The notes under the pieces were generated by a model. That model saw only the letters and a program-made list of their open reading frames with translations. It ran no database searches and was not told the origin of the DNA. Of a DNA stretch of 64,000 nt, positions 20,192 through 28,322 are shown in pieces. How positions within the stretch are numbered: the stretch's first letter is position 1; each line of letters begins with the position of its first letter. The translations under genes were made by a program, and so were the position numbers. Source of the stretch: Enterobacter quasihormaechei (lineage in GTDB: Bacteria; Pseudomonadota; Gammaproteobacteria; Enterobacterales; Enterobacteriaceae). The stretch spans positions 150,686 through 214,685 of the forward strand of contig NZ_SJON01000006.1 of NCBI RefSeq assembly GCF_004331385.1, given 5' to 3'.

Positions 20192-20369
20192 GGGAAAAGA
20201 ATGACTCAGCGTGAAATTATTTTCAGGGTAACTATTTTAGCACCGTTATTTCGGTTTTATGTCGCAGATTTGTAACGAAGTAAAGCCAGATAGATTGCAG
20301 CACGCATCACACGAATTTATAATAAAAACCGGTTCTGATTTTTATAAAACACTCTCCATGAGGTGATAA

Positions 20370-21161
20370 ATGGCAATCGCAGATTTGGATAAGCAGCCAG
20401 ATTCTGTTTCTTCCGTGCTGAAGGTGTTTGGCATCTTGCAGGCGCTCGGAGAAGAGCGTGAAATTGGTATTACAGAGTTGTCTCAGCGTGTGATGATGTC
20501 GAAAAGCACCGTTTATCGCTTTTTGCAGACGATGAAATCATTGGGTTATGTCGCGCAGGAAGGAGAATCAGAAAAATATTCTCTGACCCTGAAGCTGTTT
20601 GAACTGGGCGCTCGTGCCTTGCAAAACGTGGATCTGATCCGCAGCGCGGACATTCAGATGCGTGAACTTTCACGGCTGACGAAAGAGACAATTCACCTCG
20701 GCGCACTGGATGAAGACAGCATTGTTTACATCCACAAAATTGATTCCATGTACAACCTGCGCATGTATTCACGCATCGGTCGCCGTAACCCGCTCTACAG
20801 TACCGCAATTGGTAAAGTGCTGCTGGCCTGGCGCGATCGCGAAGAGGTGAAGCAAATCCTTGACGGCGTGGAATACAAGCGTAGCACCGACCGCACTATC
20901 ACCAGTACGGATGAACTGCTGAGCGTGCTGGATAGCGTGCGCGAGCAGGGCTACGGGGAAGATAACGAAGAGCAGGAAGAAGGGCTGCGCTGCATCGGTG
21001 TGCCGGTGTTTGACCGCTTCGGCGTTGTCATTGCGGGCCTGAGCATTTCGTTCCCAACGCTGCGTTTTTCCGAAGAGCGTCTTCATGAGTATGTGGCAAT
21101 TCTGCATACCGCAGCGCGCAAAATCTCAGAGCAGATGGGCTATAACGACTACCCGTTCTGA
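20370..21161 (+). CDS. kdgR: Transcriptional repressor KdgR (IclR family)
   Basis: A 263-residue IclR-type regulator. The N-terminal winged helix-turn-helix (about residues 14-75) includes ITELSQRVMMSKSTVYRFLQTMKSLG. The C-terminal effector domain (about 90-255) binds 2-keto-3-deoxygluconate in known KdgRs, which repress pectin, hexuronate and KDG catabolism. Sequence is nearly identical to E. coli KdgR throughout, ending MGYNDYPF. The start follows GAGGTG. Confidence 0.97.
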   Translation: MAIADLDKQPDSVSSVLKVFGILQALGEEREIGITELSQRVMMSKSTVYRFLQTMKSLGYVAQEGESEKYSLTLKLFELGARALQNVDLIRSADIQMRELSRLTKETIHLGALDEDSIVYIHKIDSMYNLRMYSRIGRRNPLYSTAIGKVLLAWRDREEVKQILDGVEYKRSTDRTITSTDELLSVLDSVREQGYGEDNEEQEEGLRCIGVPVFDRFGVVIAGLSISFPTLRFSEERLHEYVAILHTAARKISEQMGYNDYPF

Positions 21162-21176
21162 TCGATGCCGTCAGTA

Positions 21177-21206
21177 AAAAACGCCGCATTTTTGCGGCGT
21201 TTTTGC
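21177..21206. terminator. Bidirectional terminator, kdgR and yobH
   Basis: Perfect 9-bp stem AACGCCGCA and TGCGGCGTT with A's before and T's after, between convergent genes. Confidence 0.88.
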
Positions 21207-21225
21207 AGATTGAGTTCAGCGCTGA

Positions 21226-21465
21226 TTAGCCGTTATCAACCACGACAGAAGACTTACGCAGTACGGGACAGTTGCTTAGCCCGATGATCCCGCTGTCTGA
21301 ATGGATGTACTGCGCCGTGCTTACCCCCTGTGCGGTGAGATATTTACATTGAATACCCAAACCCGCGGCATTTTCTTTGCTTCCCATTAATACGCCATAC
21401 CCACTTAACAGCAGGCCGATCCACACAAGTGCCAGTACAATTACCGTACGAACGAGTAAACGCAT
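21226..21465 (-). CDS. yobH: YobH, small secreted or membrane protein
   Basis: A 79-residue protein that begins with a hydrophobic segment (RTVIVLALVWIGLLLSGYGVL), either an uncleaved anchor or a signal peptide. It has two cysteines (IQCKYL, LSNCPVL) likely to be paired in the periplasm. The start at MRLLVR matches the E. coli length; an ATG nine codons upstream is rejected. Function unknown. Confidence 0.88.
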   Translation of the reverse strand: MRLLVRTVIVLALVWIGLLLSGYGVLMGSKENAAGLGIQCKYLTAQGVSTAQYIHSDSGIIGLSNCPVLRKSSVVVDNG

Positions 21466-21559
21466 CGATGCCTCTTTTTTCTTTGTTGTCATGGAGTAAG
21501 CGTAACGGGTTTACGCAGTGAAACAAGTGCACGATTCCGAAAAGAGTCAGTTGAAGGTA

Positions 21560-21592
21560 CAGTTAGCCCCTGTTTAAGATAGCCGTGATAAC
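21560..21592 (+). promoter_or_regulatory. Candidate PhoP box and -10 of mgrB
   Basis: CAGTTA-N5-TGTTTA (21560-21576) resembles the PhoP direct repeat (TGTTTA-N5-TGTTTA), with a perfect second half. A GATAAC -10-like hexamer follows ten bases later (21587-21592), the spacing seen in PhoP-activated promoters. mgrB is a known PhoP target. Confidence 0.6.
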
Positions 21593-21625
21593 CTGGCTAC
21601 ATCAGGTCATAAGACGGAGTGTGGA

Positions 21626-21769
21626 GTGAAAAAAATACGCTGGGTAATTCTGGTTATAGTGTTGATAGCATGCGTGGTGCTGTGGACGCAGACTATCAAT
21701 GTGATGTGCGATCAGGATGTACAGTTCTTTAGCGGCATTTGTTCAATCAATAAGTTTATCCCCTGGTAG
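21626..21769 (+). CDS. mgrB: MgrB, feedback inhibitor of PhoQ
   Basis: A 47-residue inner-membrane small protein, starting with GTG after GGAG. It has a lysine/arginine N-terminus (KKIRW), one membrane helix (residues 6-20), and a periplasmic tail with the invariant Cys28 and Cys39 and the ending NKFIPW. Cys16 lies in the helix. MgrB binds PhoQ and dampens PhoPQ signalling, and its loss gives polymyxin resistance in several enterobacteria. The gene here appears intact. A candidate PhoP box upstream would close the feedback loop. Confidence 0.96.
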   Translation: MKKIRWVILVIVLIACVVLWTQTINVMCDQDVQFFSGICSINKFIPW

Positions 21770-21843
21770 ACGTCATTTTTACGCTGAGCGATGTTCTTAC
21801 GTGGCGGCAGTGGTAAAATAGCGGTTTTTACTGAGGTGGTGAA

Positions 21844-22131
21844 ATGGGTGAGTTACTGAATTCGGGGCTGCTGAGCATTGCATCCCTGGTAATGGCGTTG
21901 GTTGTGCTGGCTGTTGGCCTGGTACTGTGGTTCTTCGTTAACCGCGCCAGTTCCCGCACAAACGAGCAAATTGAGCTGCTGGAAGCATTGCTTGATCAGC
22001 AGAAACGGCAGAATGCGTTGCTGCGTCGTTTGTGTGAAGCCAACGAACCGGAAGCGAAAGCGATACCGAAGGACGCTACTGCTCCGCAACAAGAGGAAGA
22101 AGACTTCATTCGCCTGGTAGCCGAACGATAG
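21844..22131 (+). CDS. yebO: YebO, small single-helix membrane protein
   Basis: The protein has 95 residues. An N-terminal membrane helix (about 10-34, SLVMALVVLAVGLVLWFFVN) is followed by a predicted coiled coil rich in Glu/Gln/Leu (NEQIELLEALLDQQKRQNALLRRL) and an acidic tail ending IRLVAER, all shared with E. coli YebO. Located 74 bases after mgrB on the same strand. Function unknown. Confidence 0.9.
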   Translation: MGELLNSGLLSIASLVMALVVLAVGLVLWFFVNRASSRTNEQIELLEALLDQQKRQNALLRRLCEANEPEAKAIPKDATAPQQEEEDFIRLVAER

Positions 22132-22801
22132 TCTGCCCGGATCGGGGAGGTGGCCTGAGCGTACGGCGTAAATCTCCTCCCTTATCACGTTTTTCCCGCA
22201 ACATCCCCGCAAAGAATTAAGCAGTAGTTAACTCTTGTTTCAGCGCACTGAAAACTGGCGAATATTTATCCTTATTTAACAAATACCGTTTCGTTGAATA
22301 AATAGTGTGCTTTAATTCGCCAAAAGTGTTTTATTTTTATCGAAACGTTTTGCTTGCCTTCTTTTGAGGCAGAGTCATAAAAATTTCATTATTTTGGTGC
22401 AGAATAACGCTTATTAAATGGTGGATTTTAATACAGTTAGCAATAGCTGATTAACTTTTTATATTCACTGTCACACGTTGGTGCGTTGCATTGTTTTCAG
22501 CATAACTTTTCACAAAAAGTTCTAACTCAGTCATTCCTTTAAAGAAAAGTAGGGTTTGGGATGGACGCTTTGAAATGATTGAGCTATGTTTAAAAAGTCT
22601 TTGGTTACAGGGCGCGTCAAGGCACTCTGTAGGCTGTTAGATCAGGTGGCGCTTCATTTGACAATACGCATAACCGTGCAGATTGTTCTGGAGTAACACG
22701 TGAATTTGTGCGGCGGATCGAGACACGTTTAAAAATGGCTTGCCATATTAAACGTTGTGTGTGATAACACGTTTTGGGTCAAACGAGGTACAGTTCTGTT
22801 T
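22132..22801. other. 670-bp AT-rich gene-free region upstream of yobF-cspC
   Basis: No protein gene of ordinary size is visible. It holds a perfect 7-bp hairpin AACTTTT-CACA-AAAAGTT (22504-22521), a consensus -35 TTGACA at 22658 with a weak -10 (GATTGT), and a possible 10-codon leader frame (22700-22732, GTG start after GGAG). The region probably contains the yobF-cspC promoter and a long 5' leader; this is inference. Confidence 0.45.
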
Positions 22802-22933
22802 ATGTGTGGCATTTTCAGTAAAGAAGTCCTGAGTAAACACGTTGTCGTTGAATACCGCTTCTCTGCCGAACCTTATATTAGTGCCTCAAGCAGTAATGTC
22901 TCAGTTTTATCTATGTCAAAGCCTGCGGGCTAA
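22802..22933 (+). CDS. yobF: YobF, small protein upstream of CspC, altered C-terminus
   Basis: A 43-residue protein, too short for usual gene callers. [14 protein letters not shown] and YRFSAEPYI are as in E. coli YobF, a 47-residue stress-regulated protein cotranscribed with cspC. The last five residues (SKPAG) differ because the frame is shifted by one base. Reading frame +1 of the same DNA gives LRAKKTL then a stop at 22944, which resembles the E. coli ending LRAKKTI. It ends 25 bases before cspC. Confidence 0.85.
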   Translation: MCGIFSKEVLSKHVVVEYRFSAEPYISASSSNVSVLSMSKPAG

Positions 22934-22958
22934 GAAAACACTCTAAGGAATTTTGCAA

Positions 22959-23168
22959 ATGGCAAAGATTAAAGGTCAAGTTAAGTGGTTCAACGAATCT
23001 AAAGGTTTTGGTTTCATTACTCCTGCTGACGGCAGCAAAGACGTGTTCGTACACTTCTCTGCAATCCAGGGTAACGGCTTCAAAACTCTGGCTGAAGGCC
23101 AGAACGTTGAGTTCGAAATTCAGGACGGCCAGAAAGGCCCAGCTGCGGTTAACGTAACTGCTATCTGA
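22959..23168 (+). CDS. cspC: Cold-shock family RNA chaperone CspC
   Basis: A 69-residue single OB-fold protein with RNP1 KGFGFITP and RNP2 VFVHFSAI. CspC is constitutive rather than cold-induced and binds many mRNAs, stabilising rpoS and others. The ATG at 22959 follows TAAGGAA; an ATG-like start two codons earlier is rejected. It is preceded by yobF in one operon. Confidence 0.96.
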
Positions 23169-23215
23169 TCGAATCACTGCTGACTGAAGCGCCAGGCGCT
23201 TCGCTCTCAGACATA

Positions 23216-23242
23216 AGCCTCGCCGATGCGGGGCTTTTTTAT
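23216..23242 (+). terminator. cspC terminator
   Basis: Stem AGCCTCGC-CGAT-GCGGGGCT, with one G-T pair, followed by TTTTT, 48 bases after cspC. Confidence 0.85.
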
Positions 23243-23384
23243 TCGCTTATTTTTCAAAATATTACTTAATCCACCTCTGTTAGTATCTTGTTGCAAACCC
23301 GTGAGGTTATTAGCATTCTTTTCCCGTCTTATTATCCGTTTTTCCCGTTAAATCAGGGCGTTGATCAATAGCCCTGGGGTTAAG

Positions 23385-25130
23385 GTGAAAAAAAAGACAA
23401 TAACGACCACCGGAAACTTTACGCCGGCACGTTTTGCACTTCTGTGTCTCGCCATCTTTTGTAGCCTCGCGTTTCTGCTGGGTCGCGTGGCGTGGCTACA
23501 AATTATCAAACCGGATAATCTGGTGAAGCAGGAGGATATGCGCTCCCTGCGCGAAGTGGCGATAGATGCCCCGCGTGGAATGATTGTTGACCGTGAAGGG
23601 CGTCCCCTTGCGGTAAGCGTACCCGTGCAGGCCGTCTGGGCCGATCCCAAAACCGTGCTGGAAAAAGGGGGCGTCGGGTTTGATTCGCGCTGGCAGGCTC
23701 TGGCAAATGCCCTACACCTTTCTCTGAGCACGCTCGCATCCCGGATTAACAGCAACCCGCACGGGCGATTCATTTATCTTGCCCGTCAGGTTGATCCCTC
23801 TCAGGCAAAGTGGATCGATAAGCTGCGTCTACCCGGTATTAACCTTCGCGATGAGTCCCGCCGCTTTTATCCTGCCGGACACGTGGCGGCTAACCTGATT
23901 GGCTTCACGAACATTGATGGTCAGGGTATTGAGGGCGTCGAGAAAAGTTTCAACACCCAGCTCACCGGGAAAGCAGGCGTGCGGCTGGTCAGGAAAGATC
24001 GCTATGGACATGTGGTGGAGAACCTCACTGAGGTGGCCCCCGTTCCTGCCCACAATATCCAGCTAAGTATTGATGAACGCCTGCAAACCATCACCGAAGA
24101 CGCGCTGGATAATGCCGTGGCGTGGAACAAAGCCGAGTCAGGCGCGTCGGTACTGATTAATATCCAGACGGGCGAAATACTGGCGATGGCCAGCTTCCCG
24201 GACTTCAACCCCAACAATCGGGAAGGGGCAACGCTGGATGATTTTCGCAATCGCGCGATCAGCGACACCTTTGAACCGGGCTCGACCGTTAAGCCTCTGG
24301 TGTTGATGACGGCGCTACAGCAGGGGCTGGTTCAGCCTGACAGCGTGATAGACACGCATCCCTACACTATTGATGGGCATCGTATTCGCGACGTGGGCTA
24401 CTATCCGGAACTGACGATGACCGGGATCCTGCAAAAGTCCAGCGACACGGGCGTATCCCGTCTTTCGCTGGCGATGCCCGTGCAACGGTTACTGGATACC
24501 TATAAGCACTTTGGGTTTGGCGAGAGTACCGGGCTTGGCTTAACGGGGGAAAGCGCTGGCTTACTGCCACAGCGAAAATTCTGGAGCCAGTTAGACCGGG
24601 CGACCTTTGCATTCGGCTATGGCCTGATGGTCACCCCCCTCCAGCTGGCGCATGTGTATGCCACCATCGGCAGCTATGGCATTGAACGGCCTCTGTCCAT
24701 CACCCGTATCGATCCGCCGGTGATTGGCAAGCGGGTGATGCCCGAGGAAATTGTTCACGAGGTGGAACACATGATGGAGAGCGTCGCGTTACCCGGCGGT
24801 GGCGGGATCAAAGCAGCGGTGCGTAACTATCGCGTGGCGATTAAAACCGGGACGGCCAAAAAAATCGATGAACACGGTAAGTATGTGGATAAATACGTCG
24901 CCTACACTGCGGGCGTTGCGCCCGCCAGCGATCCCCGTTTTGCGCTGGTGGTGGTGATCAACGACCCGAAAAACGGCGCCTACTACGGCGGGGCCGTTTC
25001 TGCGCCCGTTTTCAGCGAAATTATGGGGAACGTACTGCGTCTGGAAAACGTAAAGCCAGACGGGCTGCCGGCAGATTCTGACCATCTGATTGTGATGCGT
25101 CACCCGGCCGTTTATAACCCTGGCGAATAG
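23385..25130 (+). CDS. FtsI-like class B penicillin-binding protein (PBP3-SAL type)
   Basis: The 581-residue peptidoglycan transpeptidase closely resembles FtsI (PBP3): a short cytoplasmic tail, one membrane helix (about 15-35), the class B pedestal domain (60-220), and a transpeptidase domain with Ser300 in STVKP and KTG at Lys487. The second motif, SSN in FtsI, reads SSD here (Ser352, Ser353, Asp354). The gene is not in the dcw cluster but between cspC and rlmA, exactly where Salmonella carries the FtsI paralog PBP3-SAL, used for division at acidic pH. E. coli K-12 lacks it. The GTG at 23385 follows GGGG; an upstream in-frame TTG is rejected. Confidence 0.92.
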   Translation: MKKKTITTTGNFTPARFALLCLAIFCSLAFLLGRVAWLQIIKPDNLVKQEDMRSLREVAIDAPRGMIVDREGRPLAVSVPVQAVWADPKTVLEKGGVGFDSRWQALANALHLSLSTLASRINSNPHGRFIYLARQVDPSQAKWIDKLRLPGINLRDESRRFYPAGHVAANLIGFTNIDGQGIEGVEKSFNTQLTGKAGVRLVRKDRYGHVVENLTEVAPVPAHNIQLSIDERLQTITEDALDNAVAWNKAESGASVLINIQTGEILAMASFPDFNPNNREGATLDDFRNRAISDTFEPGSTVKPLVLMTALQQGLVQPDSVIDTHPYTIDGHRIRDVGYYPELTMTGILQKSSDTGVSRLSLAMPVQRLLDTYKHFGFGESTGLGLTGESAGLLPQRKFWSQLDRATFAFGYGLMVTPLQLAHVYATIGSYGIERPLSITRIDPPVIGKRVMPEEIVHEVEHMMESVALPGGGGIKAAVRNYRVAIKTGTAKKIDEHGKYVDKYVAYTAGVAPASDPRFALVVVINDPKNGAYYGGAVSAPVFSEIMGNVLRLENVKPDGLPADSDHLIVMRHPAVYNPGE

Positions 25131-25169
25131 CGGTACACTTCGCCTTTTGGTTTACGCCCTGGAGTTGTC

Positions 25170-25985
25170 ATGTCTTTCAGCTGTCCCCTTTGCCACGCGC
25201 CGCTGACGCGCGCGGAGAAAACGTTTATCTGTCCACAGGGACATCAGTTTGACAGGGCGAAAGAGGGCTATGTGAATCTTTTGCCTGTACAGCACAAGCG
25301 CTCCCGGGACCCGGGTGACAGCGCGGAGATGATGCAGGCCCGCCGGGCGTTTCTCGATGCCGGGCACTATCAACCGCTCAGGGATTCTGTCGTCGGCTTA
25401 CTCGGTAACTGTCTGACAGAAGGCGCATCCGCCATGCTGGATATCGGCTGTGGCGAAGGCTACTACACCGCAACGTTTGCAGACGTGGCGGCTGAGAAGG
25501 GCGCCGAAACGTACGGCCTGGACGTATCGAAAGTGGCAATCCGTGCGGCAGCAAAACGCTATTCCGCGGTGACGTTCTGCGTGGCCTCCAGCCACCGTCT
25601 GCCGTTTGAGGAGGCGAGCATGGATGCCGTGGTGCGTATCTACGCGCCGTGCAAGGCAGAGGAGCTGGCGCGCGTGGTTAAGCCCGGCGGGTGGGTTATC
25701 ACCGTTACGCCAGGGCCTCGTCATCTGCTGGAGCTGAAAGGGCTGATCTATGATGAAGTGCACCTGCATGCGCCTCACTCAGAACAGCTGGCGGGCTTTG
25801 CGTTAAAGCAGGAGCTGTCGGTGGCGTATGAAATGACGTTACAGGGAAGCGAAGCCGTGGCGTTACTGCAAATGACGCCGTTTGCGTGGCGGGCAAAACC
25901 CGCGGTGTGGGAAACGCTGGCAGCGCAGACAGAATTTCGCTGCCAGACAGATTTCAGCATCCATTGCTGGCAGCGCGAAGGTTAA
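25170..25985 (+). CDS. rlmA: 23S rRNA m1G745 methyltransferase
   Basis: A 271-residue SAM-dependent methyltransferase. The N-terminal zinc finger uses Cys5, Cys8, Cys21 and His25 (CPLC...CPQGH). The SAM motif is [16 protein letters not shown]. It methylates N1 of G745 in 23S rRNA. The stop codon overlaps the stop of the convergent mntP by four bases (TTAA). Confidence 0.95.
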   Translation: MSFSCPLCHAPLTRAEKTFICPQGHQFDRAKEGYVNLLPVQHKRSRDPGDSAEMMQARRAFLDAGHYQPLRDSVVGLLGNCLTEGASAMLDIGCGEGYYTATFADVAAEKGAETYGLDVSKVAIRAAAKRYSAVTFCVASSHRLPFEEASMDAVVRIYAPCKAEELARVVKPGGWVITVTPGPRHLLELKGLIYDEVHLHAPHSEQLAGFALKQELSVAYEMTLQGSEAVALLQMTPFAWRAKPAVWETLAAQTEFRCQTDFSIHCWQREG

Positions 25986-26548
25986 CCCGCGAAGTGTGCC
26001 CAGAGGATTTGGGCACCAATCCCGATCAACACGATACCGCCCAAAATTTCGGCTCGTTTACCCAGCAGCGGGCCAATGAACCGGCCAACCATCATCCCCA
26101 GCGTTGACATGATAAGCGTCGCGCAGCCAATCGCCAGCGCGGTGGCGATAATATTGACCTGCAAAAACGCCAGACCGACACCGACGGCCATGGCGTCCAG
26201 GCTGGTTGCGATAGCGGTGGTCACCAGAAGCCAGAAGCCGTGGCGGTGCAGCGGCGCGTCATCTTCATCGCTGTTGCCCCGCAAACCTTCAATCACCATC
26301 CGGCCGCCGAGAAAGACCAGCAGCACGAAGGCAATCCAGTGGTTCCACTCCAGCACAAACTGGCTGGCGAGCATCCCAAGACCCCACCCGATAAGCGGCG
26401 TCAGCGTTTCGATAGCGCCAAAGATAAGACCGGTACGCAGAGCTTCGGAAAATTTAGGTTTATGGAGGGTGGCACCTTTACCGATAGAGGCGGCAAATGC
26501 GTCCATTGACATGCCAAAGGCCAGGAGGATCGTAGCGGAGATATTCAT
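25982..26548 (-). CDS. mntP: Manganese efflux pump MntP
   Basis: A 188-residue inner-membrane exporter with six predicted helices and two repeated motifs, [16 protein letters not shown] near the N-terminus and [15 protein letters not shown] in the middle, whose aspartates are essential in E. coli MntP. The [14 protein letters not shown] start aligns with E. coli. In-frame ATGs at 26575-26587 lie closer to a GGGGG sequence in the leader, so a longer form cannot be excluded. Expression is controlled by the riboswitch upstream and, in E. coli, by MntR. Confidence 0.95.
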   Translation of the reverse strand: MNISATILLAFGMSMDAFAASIGKGATLHKPKFSEALRTGLIFGAIETLTPLIGWGLGMLASQFVLEWNHWIAFVLLVFLGGRMVIEGLRGNSDEDDAPLHRHGFWLLVTTAIATSLDAMAVGVGLAFLQVNIIATALAIGCATLIMSTLGMMVGRFIGPLLGKRAEILGGIVLIGIGAQILWAHFAG

Positions 26549-26599
26549 AAGCGCGTCCAGACCGGGGATATCCATATGACACATCACTGCCCCCAGTAA

Positions 26600-26772
26600 A
26601 CAGCAGTTGATGTATCTATGGTCTCGCCTGATCCCTTTGGCACAGTAAGTGCTGAAAGCGATCCGTACGCGCCACGTTTTTCAACGAGTATGTTGACACG
26701 TACATTTCCTGAAGGCAGGAAATCGGCTACTCCCCAACGACGGGCGCAACCTTAACATATTTTGAGAATATA
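26600..26772 (-). promoter_or_regulatory. yybP-ykoY manganese riboswitch and promoter of mntP
   Basis: Read on the minus strand, the leader shows GGGGAGTAGCC (26725-26735), a GATTTCCTGCC hairpin, a variable arm, and GGCGAGACC (near 26620), which are the conserved internal-loop elements of the Mn2+-sensing yybP-ykoY class. A TATATT -10 lies at 26767-26772. Downstream, ACATCAACTGC pairs with GCAGTGATGT around a GGGGG stretch, a likely ribosome-site hairpin. E. coli mntP has the same arrangement. Confidence 0.87.
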
Positions 26773-26880
26773 AAACAACACTCAGAAAGGCTTAATTCAG
26801 GGACTGCGTTGATAACGATTTTCATTTAGATTTATGCGTGAAAATATCGTTAAGAAATATAAGCTATTTAACGGGGAGGA

Positions 26881-26937
26881 TATAGCATCGGCTATATTAC
26901 GAACAAGAAAATTACGTAATATATAGCCGAAGCTATA
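26881..26937. repeat. Large imperfect palindrome made of two small hairpins
   Basis: Left arm 26881-26901 and right arm 26915-26937 are complementary over about 20 bases, with a 13-base loop. Each arm is itself a small hairpin: TATAGC-CGAT-GCTATA and TATAGC-TTCG-GCTATA on the minus strand. It lies nine bases beyond the yobD stop and about 110 bases upstream of the mntP -10. It has no T-run, so it is not a standard terminator. It may protect the man-yobD mRNA 3' end or be a remnant of a small mobile repeat. Confidence 0.7.
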
Positions 26938-26945
26938 ATATTAAC

Positions 26946-27404
26946 TCATTGAGTTTTAACGAGTAATCTGTAGATCTTTTCCAGGTCATCAATATTTTTA
27001 ACCCGAATGAGCAGGCGGCGTTGTTCTAATTGCATCACCAGCACCCCGTCCTCGGATAAATTCATCTCTTTAATACGGTTATATTCTATCCAGACATTGG
27101 CGAAGAAGAATCCCTGTTTTTTAAAAATGAGTTTTGGCGAGCGGATCCAGAACAGGTAAATCGCCATTAATGCCAGCGCACATAATAACCATGTGGTTAA
27201 TATTGCACCGTGGCTGGTCACGTTATTGTAAATCAGAATGACCACCAGCCCGGCGAAGATGAATGCATCAATGCGTCCACGGCGTAAGAGGGGAAGGGTC
27301 AGCAGCGTCTCGCCGTGGCGGCGAGGCATAATGAACTCGTCATAGATCGCGTAAGCCAGAAGGGCAACAATAAACAAAACCAGTACGGTGTCCGTAACAG
27401 CCAT
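26946..27404 (-). CDS. yobD: YobD, DUF986 inner-membrane protein
   Basis: A 152-residue protein with an N-terminal helix (about 7-24) and two further membrane helices (about 47-65 and 70-90). The cytoplasmic C-terminus ends [14 protein letters not shown]. The sequence follows E. coli YobD, including [32 protein letters not shown]. It is the gene after manZ on the same strand, separated by a terminator-like hairpin. Function unknown. Confidence 0.9.
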   Translation of the reverse strand: MAVTDTVLVLFIVALLAYAIYDEFIMPRRHGETLLTLPLLRRGRIDAFIFAGLVVILIYNNVTSHGAILTTWLLCALALMAIYLFWIRSPKLIFKKQGFFFANVWIEYNRIKEMNLSEDGVLVMQLEQRRLLIRVKNIDDLEKIYRLLVKTQ

Positions 27405-27416
27405 TCATCCTCCAGA

Positions 27417-27444
27417 TAAAAAGACCGGGGGCAAGGCCCCGGTC
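27417..27444 (-). terminator. Terminator after manZ
   Basis: On the minus strand GACCGGGG-CCTTGC-CCCCGGTC is followed by TTTTTAT. It sits between manZ and yobD, so yobD is expressed either by read-through or from its own promoter. Confidence 0.85.
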
Positions 27445-27458
27445 GGTAACGCGTTTTA

Positions 27459-28319
27459 TTACAGACCCAGCAGGCCGACGGCGTAGCCCGCGATACCGAT
27501 GACGAAGAAGCCAACGATGATCCACAGCGGGTTTACTTTCTTACGCAGCAGCCACATGCAGGCGAAGGTTAACAGCAGCGGTACCAGGCCCGGCATCAGC
27601 TGATCCAGAATGGTCTGCACGGTGGTAACGCGCGTCTGACCATCCTGACCGGTGATGGTCGATACCACCAGCGGGATGTTCACGTGCGTCCACTTGTTAA
27701 CCAGCGCCCCCATCACAAACAGGCCGAGGATTGACGCCCCCTCGGTCAGTTTTTGCAGGAAGCCGCCGCCCATATCCTTAACGATATCCACCCCTTTACG
27801 GTAGCCGTACGCCACGCCGTAGTAACGGGTCAGCAGACGCACCGCGTTAAACAGGATGAAGAACAGCAGCGGACCGAGCAGGCTGCCGCTCATGGCAATA
27901 CCGGCACCCAGCGCCGCAAACACCGGACGCACGGTTCCCCAGAAGATAGGATCGCCCACGCCTGCCAGCGGCCCCATCAGACCGACTTTGATACCGTTGA
28001 TGGCACCATCGTCAATCTCAGCCCCGTTCGCACGCTGCTCTTCCATCGCCAGCGTTACGCCCAGAACAGGCGCTGCGACGTAGGGATGGGTGTTGAAGAA
28101 TTCCAGGTGACGCTTAATTGCCTGACGGCGCGCTTCGTTGTTTTCCGGATACAGGCGTTTGATTGCCGGCACCATGGAGAAGCAGAAGCCGAGCGCCTGC
28201 ATACGTTCGAAGTTCCATGAACCCTGAAACAGGTTAGAACGGATGAACACGCCACGAATATCACCCGGAGTGAGTTTTTTCTCAGTGGTAGTTTTTGTCA
28301 TATCAACCATTTCGCTCAC
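27459..28319 (-). CDS. manZ: Mannose PTS permease subunit IID
   Basis: A 286-residue IID subunit of the mannose/glucose/glucosamine PTS. The family signature GSWNFERMQALGFCFSMVPA is near the N-terminus, with KVGLMGPLAGVGDPIFWGT and a C-terminal membrane helix. It works with ManY as the membrane translocator, which is also an entry route for phage lambda DNA and some bacteriocins. GTG start as in the E. coli gene; three bases separate it from manY. Confidence 0.97.
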   Translation of the reverse strand: MSEMVDMTKTTTEKKLTPGDIRGVFIRSNLFQGSWNFERMQALGFCFSMVPAIKRLYPENNEARRQAIKRHLEFFNTHPYVAAPVLGVTLAMEEQRANGAEIDDGAINGIKVGLMGPLAGVGDPIFWGTVRPVFAALGAGIAMSGSLLGPLLFFILFNAVRLLTRYYGVAYGYRKGVDIVKDMGGGFLQKLTEGASILGLFVMGALVNKWTHVNIPLVVSTITGQDGQTRVTTVQTILDQLMPGLVPLLLTFACMWLLRKKVNPLWIIVGFFVIGIAGYAVGLLGL

Positions 28320-28322
28320 CTG

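Noticed and set aside
28055..28264. Small extra frames within manZ and manX
   Set aside because: Shadows of certain genes in other frames.
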